DNA of 64,000 nucleotides from Scortum barcoo (GCA_023238725.1 CM041538.1:2634182-2698181), one strand, 5' to 3'; shown: positions 34,083 to 44,610, counted from the first letter of the stretch. Made by a program: numbers and translations. Notes: generated from the letters alone by a model not told the origin.

Positions 34083-34240
34083 GGTGCCATTAAAGAAATC
34101 CCCAATTACTTCTAATAATGATGTAATCAAGCACGGCTGACATGCCAGTGAGCTTTAATTAAGTTATTAATTAGCTGAATAATGGGGTTTTTATTCACCG
34201 ACACAGAATCCAGAGTCTCCCACGGCAAGAAGGTGTTCGT
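34083..34240. promoter_or_regulatory. candidate conserved non-coding block J
   Basis: Directly after the TC tract. Two TAATTA homeodomain cores (34156-34161 and 34168-34173) lie 12 bases apart start to start, about one helical turn. The first sits in TTAATTAA. CCCAATTACTTCTAATAATG (34101-34120) adds more cores. Strongly enhancer-like in wording; conservation untested. Confidence 0.4.
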
Positions 34241-34246
34241 GGCATA

Positions 34247-34309
34247 TGTGTGTGTGTGTGTGTGTGTAGTGTGAGCTGTGACAAGGTGTGTGCGTGTGTA
34301 TGTGTGTGA
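34247..34309. repeat. (TG)n plus degenerate GT tail
   Basis: About ten clean TG units (34247-34267), then interrupted GT words to 34309. Confidence 0.9.
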
Positions 34310-34519
34310 GCAAGACAGAGTGAAGCAGAGACAGAAGCAGAGACAGAATAGAGTGTGTGGGTGAACAGATTATGTAACTGTCAGAGAGGAAGAAAGAAAA
34401 AATAGATTTTTGTGGGGAAAAGGTTTTATTCTACCAGTAAAAACACGTGTATTTGGCTATAAAAGAGATATTCATGTTTTTTTTCAATGGCTCATCTGGG
34501 ACAAACACACAGATGAAGT

Positions 34520-34860
34520 CATTTACCAGATTTTGTGTTTCCTCCCCAATTACAGCGCACTATCAGGTCGTTATCATTATATTTCACCTCATTCGCTCTC
34601 TGGGCTCCACTGCTTGAGGCCAGTTTAACCTCCTCACATGTGCAGAGTTCACGCCATTGATGGCAGGCTGACAAAAACACATAATCGCAATACATAATTA
34701 CTTGAATATGAATAATCTGAAGTGGCCTCGGTGACTGCAAAGGTGCACTGACGCTTGGTCCAATTAACTTTAAACTAAGGGCTTTAATTTATCTGCAAAT
34801 GGCCGCTTCTCCAGGGAGGCTGATAATGTCAAGCTTCTCATTCACAAAACAGCTCTTCTG
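34520..34860. promoter_or_regulatory. candidate conserved non-coding block K
   Basis: About 340 bases of repeat-free sequence dense in homeodomain-like words (CCCAATTACAGCG about 34545, CATAATTACTTG about 34692, CCAATTAAC about 34759) and retained CpGs. One of the longest uninterrupted complex blocks here. No long frame crosses it. Confidence 0.4.
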
Positions 34861-34974
34861 TCTTTATTCTTCTCTGTCTGCGTCAGAGTGATTTTTTTTT
34901 CTCTCTCTTCTCTAGACCTATCCTAACCTAAAAACCACAAACCAGCCTCCGCTATTACACCAGGCTTTCTAAGA

Positions 34975-35230
34975 TTACGTGCAGCACGAGGTGAAAAACA
35001 CAGACAGCTTTGGTTTTACCTCCCTCCGTTGTTTATGTGACCGCGTGTTTGCATGTGTAACCCTCACCAAAAAACATGAAAGATGTGGAATCAAAGCAAG
35101 TGAAAATCCTCCCTGGTATTTGGTGTCTCTTATCTCAGTGGGGCCCGAACCATCAAACCATCTGGGCCAGCCTGCTGCACAGTCAGGGACCCGACTGCAC
35201 TTAAGTTGGTATTTGGTGGAGTAATGGTGG
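34975..35230. promoter_or_regulatory. candidate conserved non-coding block L
   Basis: Complex sequence with CpGs and a 12-base direct repeat TGGTATTTGGTG occurring at about 35114 and 35205. Separated from block K by a T/C-rich patch at 34890-34915. Confidence 0.3.
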
Positions 35231-35268
35231 CATGGTTAAAACAATGCTAAATTAAATGAAAATGTCTC

Positions 35269-35652
35269 TTATCCAAACTTGCCTCTTGGACCATCAATGC
35301 AATGGACTGAGAGCAACCGAGGTCCATATGTTTGAAGGTATAAATCTATAGCTAAACATCTGGGCATGTATACAAACCAATAAGTTGACAAGTTGACATA
35401 TTTGAAGTGACAGAAAAGAAATGATTTCACGTTCTTATTTTGTAGCTCATAGAAAGCCTCACTCAAATCCTTCATTGCTGCATGTTGACTAAAAATAGTC
35501 AGACATACTGCAGCAAGTATCAAGAGCGTGACGTCACAGGCAAAATATGTCAATGTGGAAATGGAGGCAACAAAACAGCAACAGTTTTTGTAAAAGGAAA
35601 AGTAATATACTGACCAAAGGGGCAGTTTTTTCTCTTTTGCTGTAATTCTCAT
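35269..35652 (-). other. unassigned 127-codon open frame
   Basis: One of the longer frames without simple-sequence bias on the minus strand, rich in Cys, Phe and Tyr, with a hydrophobic stretch near its middle. No start context, splice sites or family are recognised. It may overlap a decayed mobile element. Confidence 0.12.
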
Positions 35653-35819
35653 GTCTAAATATTACAACTCCTGATGTCGCTGTCTCATTAGACTGACCTT
35701 TTTAATTTCAGTAATCAAATATCACTTTTGATTATTTATGTCATTATTTTCTACCTGCTAAAGCTTCCCATACACACTACAGTAGGCATTCATTATGTTA
35801 AAATGAGTAAAGTGAACTA

Positions 35820-36050
35820 CATGTGCAGCAGAGGAGCTTTACTGTGTAAGGTGTCCTTCCTGATGTTTTCCCACGACATCATATTGGTGAGGACGGGGGA
35901 TTTGACGCGTTTGTGCCCCGGGGCACAGATTAAGTCTCCTCCATCCTCACCACATCCACTCTGTGGCTACGCTGTTTGACTTTGGCGAGTGATGCAAGGT
36001 CACAGCACCGCAGTGGCAGCGTCTGTGTGTCAAATATGCAGGGCTTTATA
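35820..36050. promoter_or_regulatory. candidate regulatory block M with 16-bp palindrome
   Basis: Contains the perfect palindrome TGTGCCCCGGGGCACA (35912-35927), whose core GCC-CCGG-GGC matches the TFAP2 N4 motif GCCNNNNGGC. It is preceded by GACGCG and followed about 60 bases on by GCAAGGTCACAG (orphan nuclear receptor-like). GC-rich for the region. Confidence 0.35.
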
Positions 36051-36069
36051 AATAGATGGAAACTGGTGT

Positions 36070-36393
36070 GAGTGATCTTGCCCACTTTCTCCCCATTCAC
36101 TTCTCTACATCTCCGTCATCCTCCCTCTTTCTCTAACCTCTCTTTTGTCCTCCTTCCCTTTGCCCTCCCATGTATTGTCTTAGCTATCAGCCAATCCACC
36201 AACGGCTCTTATTCTTCAATGAGTGGAGGCAATCCTGGCCCGCTAAGGGAACGAGGATGGAAGCCAAATGAATACAGAAAGGCCTTTTATCTCTTTCTCT
36301 CTTTATTCTATTCTGTCTCCCTCATGTTTCCATTCCCTCGCTCCCTCTCTTTATCTCTCCCCCTCTCTTTCCCACTCTCTGTCTGTGTCTCAG
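36070..36393. repeat. pyrimidine-rich tract with two acceptor-like ends
   Basis: C/T-rich sequence. A first acceptor word (TATTGTCTTAG, about 36182) precedes about 110 bases of mixed sequence. The tract resumes and ends in CTGTCTGTGTCTCAG (AG 36392-36393). The long open frame over it reflects the base bias. Confidence 0.6.
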
Positions 36394-36665
36394 GAGATTG
36401 CTCTGAAAGCCGGGCGCATGCTGAACAGTCCGGCGCTGCATTGTTGCCTATAGCCGTCTATGCTAAAAAAAAGAAATTATCAACTTCATAGACCGCGTTG
36501 CCAGTTCGACTCACCTTCACCTTCCTGACTCGCACGCTCTCCATCCTCTGCCAGCCTGTGCAGCGCCGGCCTTGGCTGGGCAAATACAGAGATCGGGCTG
36601 TAGAGAAGCCTTAAGCCAGTGGAATAAAGATGTATTAGGCACTCGAGTCTATAGTATTCGCTCAG
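36394..36665. promoter_or_regulatory. CpG cluster with exon-like signals on both strands
   Basis: Roughly 270 bases with some 15-17 CpGs, far above the surrounding DNA. Plus strand: after a strong acceptor, a 60-base frame EIALKAGRMLNSPALHCCL ends at TAG (36451-36453). Minus strand: see the separate candidate exon at 36515-36544. A short unmethylated promoter-like island or a conserved element would both explain it. Confidence 0.3.
36515..36544 (-). CDS. candidate first coding exon, product unknown
   Basis: On the minus strand ATG (36544) has an optimal Kozak context (A at -3, G at +4). Ten codons (MESVRVRKVK) run to AAG|GTGAGT, a consensus 5' splice site at 36515/36514. Upstream lies CpG-rich leader-like sequence. 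It fits a short phase-0 first coding exon opening into a long intron toward lower coordinates. Ten codons cannot identify a family, and I know of no match. Confidence 0.25.
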
Positions 36666-37655
36666 CTTGGAGGGCATTATTCAAGATGACAGCAAATAAA
36701 AAAAGGTAGAGCTTAAGGAGGATAGTAGAGTGAACTGGTTTATCAGATAACCACAGGAAGAGGGAAGAAAGTGATTCTGCTCATGACCTTACAATTATCA
36801 TGTTCGTAATATGAGGGGAAAATTAAACTCATTCCTAAAAGTCATAAAAGTTATAAGCAGCAAATAAGCAGAGCAATATTCGTAAAAAAAAAAAGGAAAG
36901 AAAAAAAGAAGGAAATCATTACCAGCTGCATTTAAAAAAATACTATTTAATCTTAATTTAAATTATTTTAAATCAGATGTACAGATGTATACAGACATAT
37001 GCAGATGTTTTCACCTTTTCTTGTTATACTACCTTTTTATAGAAAGCACATTAAGCAACATCATAATTTATTGTTTGCTTGATTTTTTTGTGTGGTTTTC
37101 AGGGAGAAAGAATATCAGAAAACAATGTGAAACTCATTTTTATATCATGAAAAATGGCACAAATTCTCTCTCGTCCTTCCGTTTATTTATGTAAATTGCA
37201 AATAATGTTCCGAACCACCTTGTTTTACCTCTGAATAATGCTGAAAACATGTGCTGGCCTCACTGTCAAGGGCCCACGTAGCTCTATAAAATCTTTCATT
37301 CACTGTTAAACATCTCTTTTAATAATGTCAAAAACAAATATGATTGGTTGGATTAGTTTAAACATTTTTTAACAGGAGGTCTACAAACTGTAAAACAATC
37401 ATCACATCATAAGCTGAGATTCATTCGCTTTACACCAGTTACTTTAGACCTTAATAATCATAACTCATAAGTCATTTGTAATGTGCAGTTGAACTATTTT
37501 AAGTACATCAATTTGTGTTCCCCTGTTTCACTTGAATACTGAATCCTCTATTTAAAAAGTTGCAGTCTGCAGCCATGCAACAAACATGTAGAATACATTT
37601 ACATCTTCAACTTGTAAATTTGCATGTATTTATTCCTGTCACATTGGGCAAACAC
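36666..37655. other. no gene seen
   Basis: A-rich patches at 36883-36914 and AT-rich DNA. Nothing recognised. Confidence 0.45.
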
Positions 37656-38190
37656 TTATTCCCTCTGATATGTTTTTACCAGAGGAATTTATCGTTGCTT
37701 TGAGATGTAGCAGAGCAGACACATGCGTCTGCAGCAGCACACTGAGCTGCTTCATGTTCATTTCCAGGCTTGTTTTTGACCATTTTTATCCTCAACATAC
37801 ATTAATCTCTTAATATGATTAATACCATTATGCTGTTTTCATATCTGATATGTTGCATCTCCCCTTCACTTCATTAGCCGGCCAATTATAAACTGTGTCC
37901 ACGAGACATTTCATAGGAATGGTCAGTCGGTCAGCCAAGCCTCCCACCTACAAACCCTCCCACACGTTAACTTGTTTGCCAGGGCTGCTCTGTGACAGAC
38001 AGGGAGATATTTATCTGTTTATATACAGCAGCCTAATTATGTGTCTGCTATAGATTTAAGCTGCCAGCATCATCAGAGGGTTGAAGTCTTAAACCAGCCT
38101 CATTACACAAACTCCTATCAGTCCTAATTGCCAATAGAAAAGCTTATGGATTCTGCACAGCACTTCATAATAGAGCAAATCTCTGTAGTT
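37656..38190. promoter_or_regulatory. candidate conserved non-coding block N
   Basis: About 530 bases of repeat-free complex sequence, the longest such block. It has many homeodomain-like words (TTAATATGATTAAT about 37811, GGCCAATTATAAAC about 37880, TCCTAATTGCCAATAG about 38122) and no open frame of note. A direct doublet GGTCAGTCGGTCAGCC occurs at about 37921. Confidence 0.4.
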
Positions 38191-38984
38191 CTTTATGGCG
38201 GAGGACACTTTGAGTTTTATTCTCAATATCTATTCTAATAACAATAACAAATATATGAGAAAGATCGAAGTAATTTCAGCAGTTTTTAAAGTGTAAATGT
38301 CTGATCTGAGTGAAGCCTTGTGGGATGTTTCATATTGCAAGAGCAACAGCAAGCTCAGGTAAATCAGGCTCATTTTCAAGATATTATGTTTTATAAAGCA
38401 GGATTTAGTGATACAAGTGGAAACTTTTGGTTTTTAACCAGGCAAAATCAAACTGCTGCACTTCCAAATCATCACAAGTGAACATGCAGTCACCACGTAC
38501 TTATATAGAGATATAGAGTTCAGACCTCTGCACAGTGTCTGTTCAGTATTACAGTACAGTACTTTGCCCCATAAATAACAAATTAACTGAAGAAGGTTTT
38601 TCTACTTCAGGCTACTACAATGCTGTGATCAATCATTTTGACCTCTGGCTGTAGCCTCATAGCAGCATTTTCACCAGCGGATGGAATGAATGTAGTCCAC
38701 ATAAAGATTAAGATTTGAGACAAACAGCCAAAAATCATTTTATTAAATACTGGAAGCCCAGACATTAAGGCTGTTCTGTCACTTGTACAAACCAGGAAGC
38801 ATTTTAGCACCACGACATGACTCGACTTCCTCGGATATGCAAATTCTATAATGTTGACATCACAATTTTGTCTTTATTTCTTTTTTCTCCATTGTGAATT
38901 AAAGTGGTCTGGGCTTGATGTCAGGTGTGCATCAAAGTCATGAATAAACAACTCTGAATCCAGGCATATATTAGTCTAATCACA
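38191..38984. other. no gene seen
   Basis: Mixed AT-rich sequence with no recognised repeat or signal. Confidence 0.45.
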
Positions 38985-39200
38985 TTAGCTTTAAATTGCT
39001 TTTATGAACCAGCTACTACTGGATCTCTTTGTTAGCCCACTCCAGCCCTTCTCACAATATGACCTGCTTTTCTGGGCGCTTCATGAAACACCTCTCTGGT
39101 CGGTTCTGGCTGAAATAATTCATAAAATCTGTAGAAATTATTCAAGAAGCCACAGCCTGTGTTATATTCATTTGTTCAACTGTTTATTATTCAGTGGATG
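38985..39200. promoter_or_regulatory. candidate conserved non-coding block O
   Basis: Complex sequence with GAAATAATTCATAAAA and AGAAATTATTC words about 20 bases apart (39110-39142) and TCACATTAGC (38979-38988). A 66-codon plus-strand frame spans it without splice support. Confidence 0.25.
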
Positions 39201-39499
39201 TTAGTGTAGGCACAGTGATGTGAGATTATTGAGATTTCTAGCACTGTGTGGCATTTTAATAGTTTTTAAATCATATAAAAACATATGAGCAGCTGAAAAA
39301 TGTCTCTTATGTCAGCCGTGTGTATGTATGTCAGTACAAGTCCATCTGCAAGGCTAAAAGTCTATCTGCTGTTCCTTTCCTTGCACACAGGTGGTGCATG
39401 TTCCCACATTCAGAGCTGCAGCTCCTCTGTTATTGGATATTGGTAGCGGTTGGTCTAGTTGGTCTGGCTCGCTGTGTTGTTGACAATAGATTAGTCATA

Positions 39500-39558
39500 G
39501 CTGCCAGTGTGCGTGTGTGTGTGAGAACTTGCCTGTGTGTGTGCGTGTGTGTGATTGA
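39500..39558. repeat. interrupted (GT)n tract
   Basis: GT words broken by GAGAACTTGCC and GC. A second GT patch lies at about 39710-39727. Confidence 0.85.
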
Positions 39559-39611
39559 GTGTGTTTGGAGTACATTGATCCGCTGGGCTCTGATAGTCTG
39601 TTCTGTTGCAG

Positions 39612-39674
39612 TCTGGTTCCACACACGAATGTCCCATTCCGCAGGGCAACGGCTGTTGTTGCATTGCCCAGAGG
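39612..39674 (+). other. candidate 63-nt microexon
   Basis: TCTGTTCTGTTGCAG (AG 39610-39611) precedes it and AGG|GTATGT follows. A plausible branch word (CTGAT) lies about 25 bases upstream. The length is 21 codons and all three plus-strand frames are open, so no frame is favoured. It is flanked by GT tracts on both sides, a context known to influence splicing. No product is recognised. Confidence 0.22.
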
Positions 39675-40022
39675 GTATGTGTGTTTTAAATGTGTTTGCT
39701 ATGTGAGAGAGCGTGTGTGTGTGTGTGGCTGGGCAAGGTTCAGACGTGATCTGTTGGCCTGCTGGCTTGGCGTTTTGTCTCTCGCACACACTGAGCCGAT
39801 GGGAGTTGGATGTTGTCCTTTTCATCAGCTAGCTCCCCCTGTTCTCCTGGTTCCCACACATATAAACACATACAGAATACACACAATACACATACATTTG
39901 TACCCATTACCATGCATTAATAAGAAAGCACATACCAAGACCACGTACTACTGCAAAATACTATTCAACTAAACACATGAACAGCCACATAGATTCATGC
40001 ATTGAAAAAATGCTTCTGACCC

Positions 40023-40024
<2 letters not shown>

Positions 40025-40058
<34 letters not shown>
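40025..40058. repeat. (CA)n microsatellite
   Basis: Seventeen CA units. Confidence 0.97.
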
Positions 40059-40060
<2 letters not shown>

Positions 40061-40400
40061 CTTATCTAATAGCTTCAGTCGTAGCAGCTTGTTCAGCACA
40101 AGCCTCAGAGGAAAAGAAAAAGACTGTGGGAAATAGACAAAGACAGAAAGACAGAGATGCATTTCCGATATGAAACTCCACCCTGTCAGCACATTACCAG
40201 CTGCAGTGGAGACTCATTGAATTCAGAGCACATTTTTCTCTACTTCTGCCACCTTATGCTCTGGAAATGAGCTAAAATGGAAAAACAAGTGGCCTGAGAA
40301 AATGTTCAGCATTCAGGCTGAAGCTAATAGTGAGAAAAATGAAGGTTTAGGATATAATATATAGAGGCAATTCTGATTATAAAATCACTAATAACTATAA

Positions 40401-40735
40401 TGGCACTGTCGCCTCACAGAAAGCGGGTTCTGGGTTCAATCCCTGGGCAAACTCCTTCTGTGTGGAGTTTGCATGTTCTCCCTGTGTGGGTTCTCTCTGG
40501 GTACTCCAGCTTCCTCCCACAATCCAAGACATGCAGGTTAATTGGCAACTCTAAATTGCCCCTAGGTGTGAGTGTGAGTGGTTGTCTGTCCTTTCTATGT
40601 CAGCCCTGTGACTGACTGGTGTCCAGTCCAGGGTGTACCCCGCCTCTCTAGCCCAAGATAGCTGAGATAGGCTCCAGCACCCCCTGTGACCCTGTGTGTC
40701 AGGATAAGCAGGTATAGAAGATGAATGAATGAATA
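40401..40735 (+). mobile_element. L2/CR1-related SINE-like retroelement, 5' truncated
   Basis: Starts inside a tRNA-like head (TGGCACTGTCGCCTCACAG), with a B box GGTTCAATCCC at 40433-40443; the A-box part usually found upstream in this teleost repeat is missing. It is followed by the recognisable GTTTGCATGTTCTCCCTGTG, CCTCCCACAATCCAAGACATG, TTGGCAACTCTAAATTGCCC and AGGATAAGC segments and a (GAAT)n tail at 40722-40734. Best-preserved mobile element in the window. No clear target-site duplication is seen. Confidence 0.8.
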
Positions 40736-41149
40736 TCATTCAAGAGGGACTTCATTTTTAGTTTTTAAAACGGGACCTAAAAAGGTATGTCTTACTTGTC
40801 TTAAAAATCTAAGCTCAAGGTCCACCTTCAAGGCTCTTCTGAAGCTTCACTTCAGTTTGTAAAACAATATCTAAGTTGTCTGTCATTTGCACTGATTAAA
40901 AATCTTTCTTGAGGTGTAGTTGCATAGATAATTAAATGAATGTGATTGCATTTATCTAATATTTGTTTGATGATTGCATTGTACCAAAGGTTAATTAGAG
41001 CTTTTAGAAAGTCTAATGTGCTTGTAATATTGTAATGTGTGACACTACGCTTCATAGAAAGTGTTACCAGCATTTGATGACTTTAAACATGACCGCAGAG
41101 TTGTGATTAACAAAATAAAGGAGCTGCAATGCTCAAAGACAGTCTTTTA

Positions 41150-41342
41150 TACACACACACACACACACATTCATGTCAGTATATGCACACACACACACAT
41201 TCACTATACGCACACACACACACACACACACACACGTGCAGTACATACATACACACACACCTTCACTATACTGCCACGAACACACACACACATTCAGTAT
41301 ACATGCATGCACACGCACACACATTGTGTGGTGTGTGTATGT
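41150..41342. repeat. CA-based minisatellite with internal TTCANTATA words
   Basis: CA runs are punctuated every 25-35 bases by CATTCATGTCAGTATATG, CATTCACTATACG, CCTTCACTATACTG and CATTCAGTATACATG. This gives a higher-order unit of (CA)n plus TTCA-NTATA, about five copies, ending in a GTGTGGTGTGTGT reversal. Confidence 0.85.
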
Positions 41343-42179
41343 GCTTTTGCATTATTAAGATTCCCACAAAGAGCAAAGAAAGGATTTCACTTCTCTTCCT
41401 GTGTGCCTCAAGATGAAGAATCTGTGAGACAGTGGCAGAGATGGAAGGCGAGGCTGACACATAGAGATGGATAAAATTAAAGCCGGATTTTTTAAATATT
41501 TTACAACATGTTTGACTGCTGGAATGTGTTACTGAACTGCACTGCAAATTTACTGTGTCAATGTAATGTTTTTTTTGTTCTCTGGCCTCCCTTTAAAGCA
41601 GATATGTTGGGTCTTCTCTTTGAGATGATAAGATAAAGGATGAAGACAGAGCGAGTTGTTTGTTGTGTTTGCTGCAGCAGCGTACAGAGAAACACTGTAT
41701 CAGTCAGAGAATGAGAGATGGAGGGGGGAACATGGTGACTTTAAAGTAAGATAATGAACAGAAAAAAACAGAATCAAAAATCCAAATTAAAGTTTCATGA
41801 GGGGAGATTTCTCAGCGAGATATCACTGGATGGTAGAATGAAGAAGAATTTTGTAAGAATTTGCTGCTGTACAATTACACAGCATGGCTGTCCACTGGGA
41901 TCTGCTATGTAAAAATGTTGTGGCAGTCATGATAACCGAGAAAGTGTCAGGGAATCGACATTTCTCTCATTTCATTCTTCTCATTCCATCTTACTCCTGT
42001 TTTCTCTCTTTTTGTCGTACACAGTAGTGGCCACACACACAAATACACACACGTACAGATCACTCTCTCCCTGTTCATGTCACCTAATTTATGATAAAGG
42101 ACAGATTGCTATTTGTCTGAAAGCTTTTTATGACTGTGCAGACCTTGTTATGGTACCACACCATCTATTCTCTGCAAGA
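41343..42179. other. no gene seen
   Basis: Mixed sequence; a short CA-rich patch at about 42032-42052. Nothing else recognised. Confidence 0.45.
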
Positions 42180-42205
42180 GGTGTGTGTGTGTGTGTGTGT
42201 GTGTG
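42180..42205. repeat. (GT)n microsatellite
   Basis: Thirteen GT units. Confidence 0.96.
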
Positions 42206-42234
42206 GTAAACATGGATTCATGCAGCAACACTAT

Positions 42235-42600
42235 AATAGGCCCTCTATCCTGCAGGCGTTATTTATGCATTGGCCACTCTTCGAGAAACCCCGCTCTCTA
42301 TGCCTGATTCATTATCCTGAAAGAGAGACAGAAGAGGTGAGAAGGGAGGAAGAGAAGCCCATAGCCAGCCTGCTCCTCCTCCTCCTGCTCTTCCTCGCCT
42401 CGTCTCTGTCCTCATCTTCCCCATCACACGGATCTCCCCCGAGCAGGCACTGTGAGTGCGTTGTGGCAGTGCAGCAGGCTTTTATTGTGATTGAGTCTGC
42501 CGCTTAGAAGGAATGATGCAGGGGAGGGTGTCTCTGTCTCGCAGACAGACAGATAGCTCAATCCTAAGCTGTTTTACCTTCATCCAGGTAAGACACCATG
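42235..42600. promoter_or_regulatory. candidate regulatory block P with donor word
   Basis: Complex sequence with a CTC-repeat patch (42376-42395). GTCTCTGTCTCGCAG (acceptor-like, ends 42544) and ATCCAG|GTAAGA (about 42588) would bound a 43-base exon. The frame is open in one phase but too short to judge. A 125-codon frame ending at 42507 includes translated GT and CTC repeats. Confidence 0.25.
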
Positions 42601-43714
42601 CGCACACACAGAGGCCACTGTACACACGGCTGGAGAAACACGATTCAAAGAAGTCTGACAAATAGGATGTGGTGTCATTATGATGTTCTTTGAAATGCAG
42701 ACTAGTCAGCTGTGTTTCATTTAAAGGGTCTGTGTGTGACTCTCAGAAAATGCTTGTTATTAATGGCACCAGCGGCCGTTGAATACAGTCAGCATCTGTT
42801 GCTCACATGTGTGCTCCCCCTCTGTAGCATCCTGGGCATCAGCCAAAACAGTGAGGTGACACAAGACCAAAAGTGATAGACAGATTGTTAGATGACAAAA
42901 GTAAAGTTACTGTTATCATAATTTGACTAATGTATTTTTTCGTTTAATTGGCTTTATCAATCGCTGTTTGTCTGTCTTTCACTGAGCGCCTCAGCATTGT
43001 CAGCAGAGCTACATTTTCTGTATGAAAACACTAATGCTGAGTGAACTATTATAAATGTGTTCATCATTGACCTGATAGTTTCCATCACAACTCTCATTTG
43101 GCTGAATCGATGCACCGATATTTCAGAATAACGGAAGAGACCTTTTTATTGTCAACTACTGTTCTGTAACACCACTGAATGGGTCTGGCAGTATGTTGAT
43201 ACAACAATAATCCTAAACTGATGTCAGTTCTAAACACATGTATGACTGGAGATATTGCACATGAAATGTACACAATAACAGGTCCTAAAGAACAGACAGG
43301 ACAGACGTTGACCTGAGTTTCCCCCCTGACCATGGTCTCATTCCTGTTTTGTTTTTTAAAAGATTACATTTCTTGTGCCTGCATGGAGCCTCTGTTGGAG
43401 TCTGTGATGTGGTGGGTGCCGGTCGTTTAATGCTATCAGCCGACTCCATTTCTGAGAAATAGTAGTTAGTTAGTTTTGCATACTGATGACACTGTAGCAA
43501 AGCTGAAGAGAGTCATGGCACATCCATATGAATTTCCCAGAAAAAAAAAAACATTTCAAGTCCTTTACATAGAAATCTGTCAACAGGCTGTTATAAGAAA
43601 GCTGTGGAAGTTCTCATTATTTAAGTTATGTGATAATCTGTTCACACTTTGGCTACAAAAAATGATTAAATACATGCATAACCTTTGATTTTGAAATTAG
43701 ATTAATTTAGTACT
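42601..43714. other. no gene seen
   Basis: Mixed sequence, A run at about 43542-43551. No recognised feature. Confidence 0.45.
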
Positions 43715-44090
43715 TAGTATCAAGAGCATCAGTAGTAATGTTGATAGTCAACATTAGTGGTACCAGTGACAGCAGTAGTAACAGTAGAAATAGTAGTAGC
43801 AGTAGCAACAGCAGCAGTAGTGATAGCAGTGGTACTGATAGCAGTAGTAGCTAGTGGTGCACTGGCAGTAGTCGTGGTGCACTGGCAGTAGTCGTAGTTG
43901 CAGAAATAGTTGTGGTTAAAGCAGGAACATTTGTTTTCAATGCACTAATAGTTGAAGTAGTAGCATTAGAAGCAGCAGTGGTAGTGGTAGCAGGAGCAAG
44001 GATACTAATAACAGTTGTACTGTAGCACTAATAGCAGAAGTACATGTAAAAATAGCTGTAGTGATAGTATCAGCGGTAACAACACTAGTA
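43715..44090. repeat. degenerate AGT/AGC trinucleotide minisatellite
   Basis: About 375 bases of shuffled AGTAGT, AGCAGT, GATAGC and GGTAGC words. A perfect tandem doublet of the 20-mer GTGGTGCACTGGCAGTAGTC lies at 43854-43873 and 43874-43893, showing recent local duplication inside an old array. Confidence 0.85.
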
Positions 44091-44189
44091 GGAATACAAT
44101 TGCTGTAGCCCCTCTTGACATAAAGGCTTCACAATTATAACATTACTAATAATAGCACCACCCTCACCACACACACACAAAGACAAATA

Positions 44190-44290
44190 CAGTCTGTTCG
44201 CTCCTCTTTGTTCCCCCGCTCAGGGCCATCTGTCCAGGGTTGGGAGCAGTGTTCAACAACGAGACCTGCTATGTGTGCCGTCCTTTCTCT
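44190..44290 (+). other. strong acceptor word followed by exon-like sequence
   Basis: CTTTGTTCCCCCGCTCAG (AG 44221-44222) precedes a stretch translating AICPGLGAVFNNETCYVCRP in one frame, Cys-rich and unlike the pyrimidine-coded sequence after it. No credible donor follows, so an exon end is not defined. Confidence 0.15.
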
Positions 44291-44469
44291 CTATCACCGA
44301 CTCACCTGCAACTCCTTATCCTCTCCCCCTTCCTCTGTCTGCGTTCATCTCTGCTTCTCTTTGTTCCATTAATTGAGGTGATTTCTTTAGCTTTCACCTC
44401 TCTCTCTCCTGCCTGCCCCTCTTTCTCTGCATCTCTCTACCCTCTCCTCACTCACTTGGCCGTGGACAG

Positions 44470-44610
44470 ATAGAGGCAGAGAGAAAAGAGGGCGAGCGAT
44501 TGAACATTTACAACTATCCTGGAAATCTCATTGCCGGGTCCTCGTCACCGTGACAGCTTTTATTGCCTTCCACCCGGAACCTTCAGATAGGAGGGCCAAC
44601 CTCATCTCTT
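44470..44610. promoter_or_regulatory. candidate conserved non-coding block Q
   Basis: Complex, CpG-containing sequence with the palindrome GTCACCGTGAC (44544-44554), framed by CCGGGT (about 44535) and ACCCGG (about 44572). It ends at a degenerate CA tract. Confidence 0.28.

Noticed and set aside
39430..39972. Three overlapping frames of 128-137 codons
   Set aside because: All read through GT/CA repeats (VCVCVC, HTHTHT); only the 63-nt splice-bounded segment inside is kept as a candidate.
41150..41342. CRISPR-like alternation of repeats and spacers
   Set aside because: The repeats are CA dinucleotides, the spacers are themselves repeated, and the sequence is eukaryotic.
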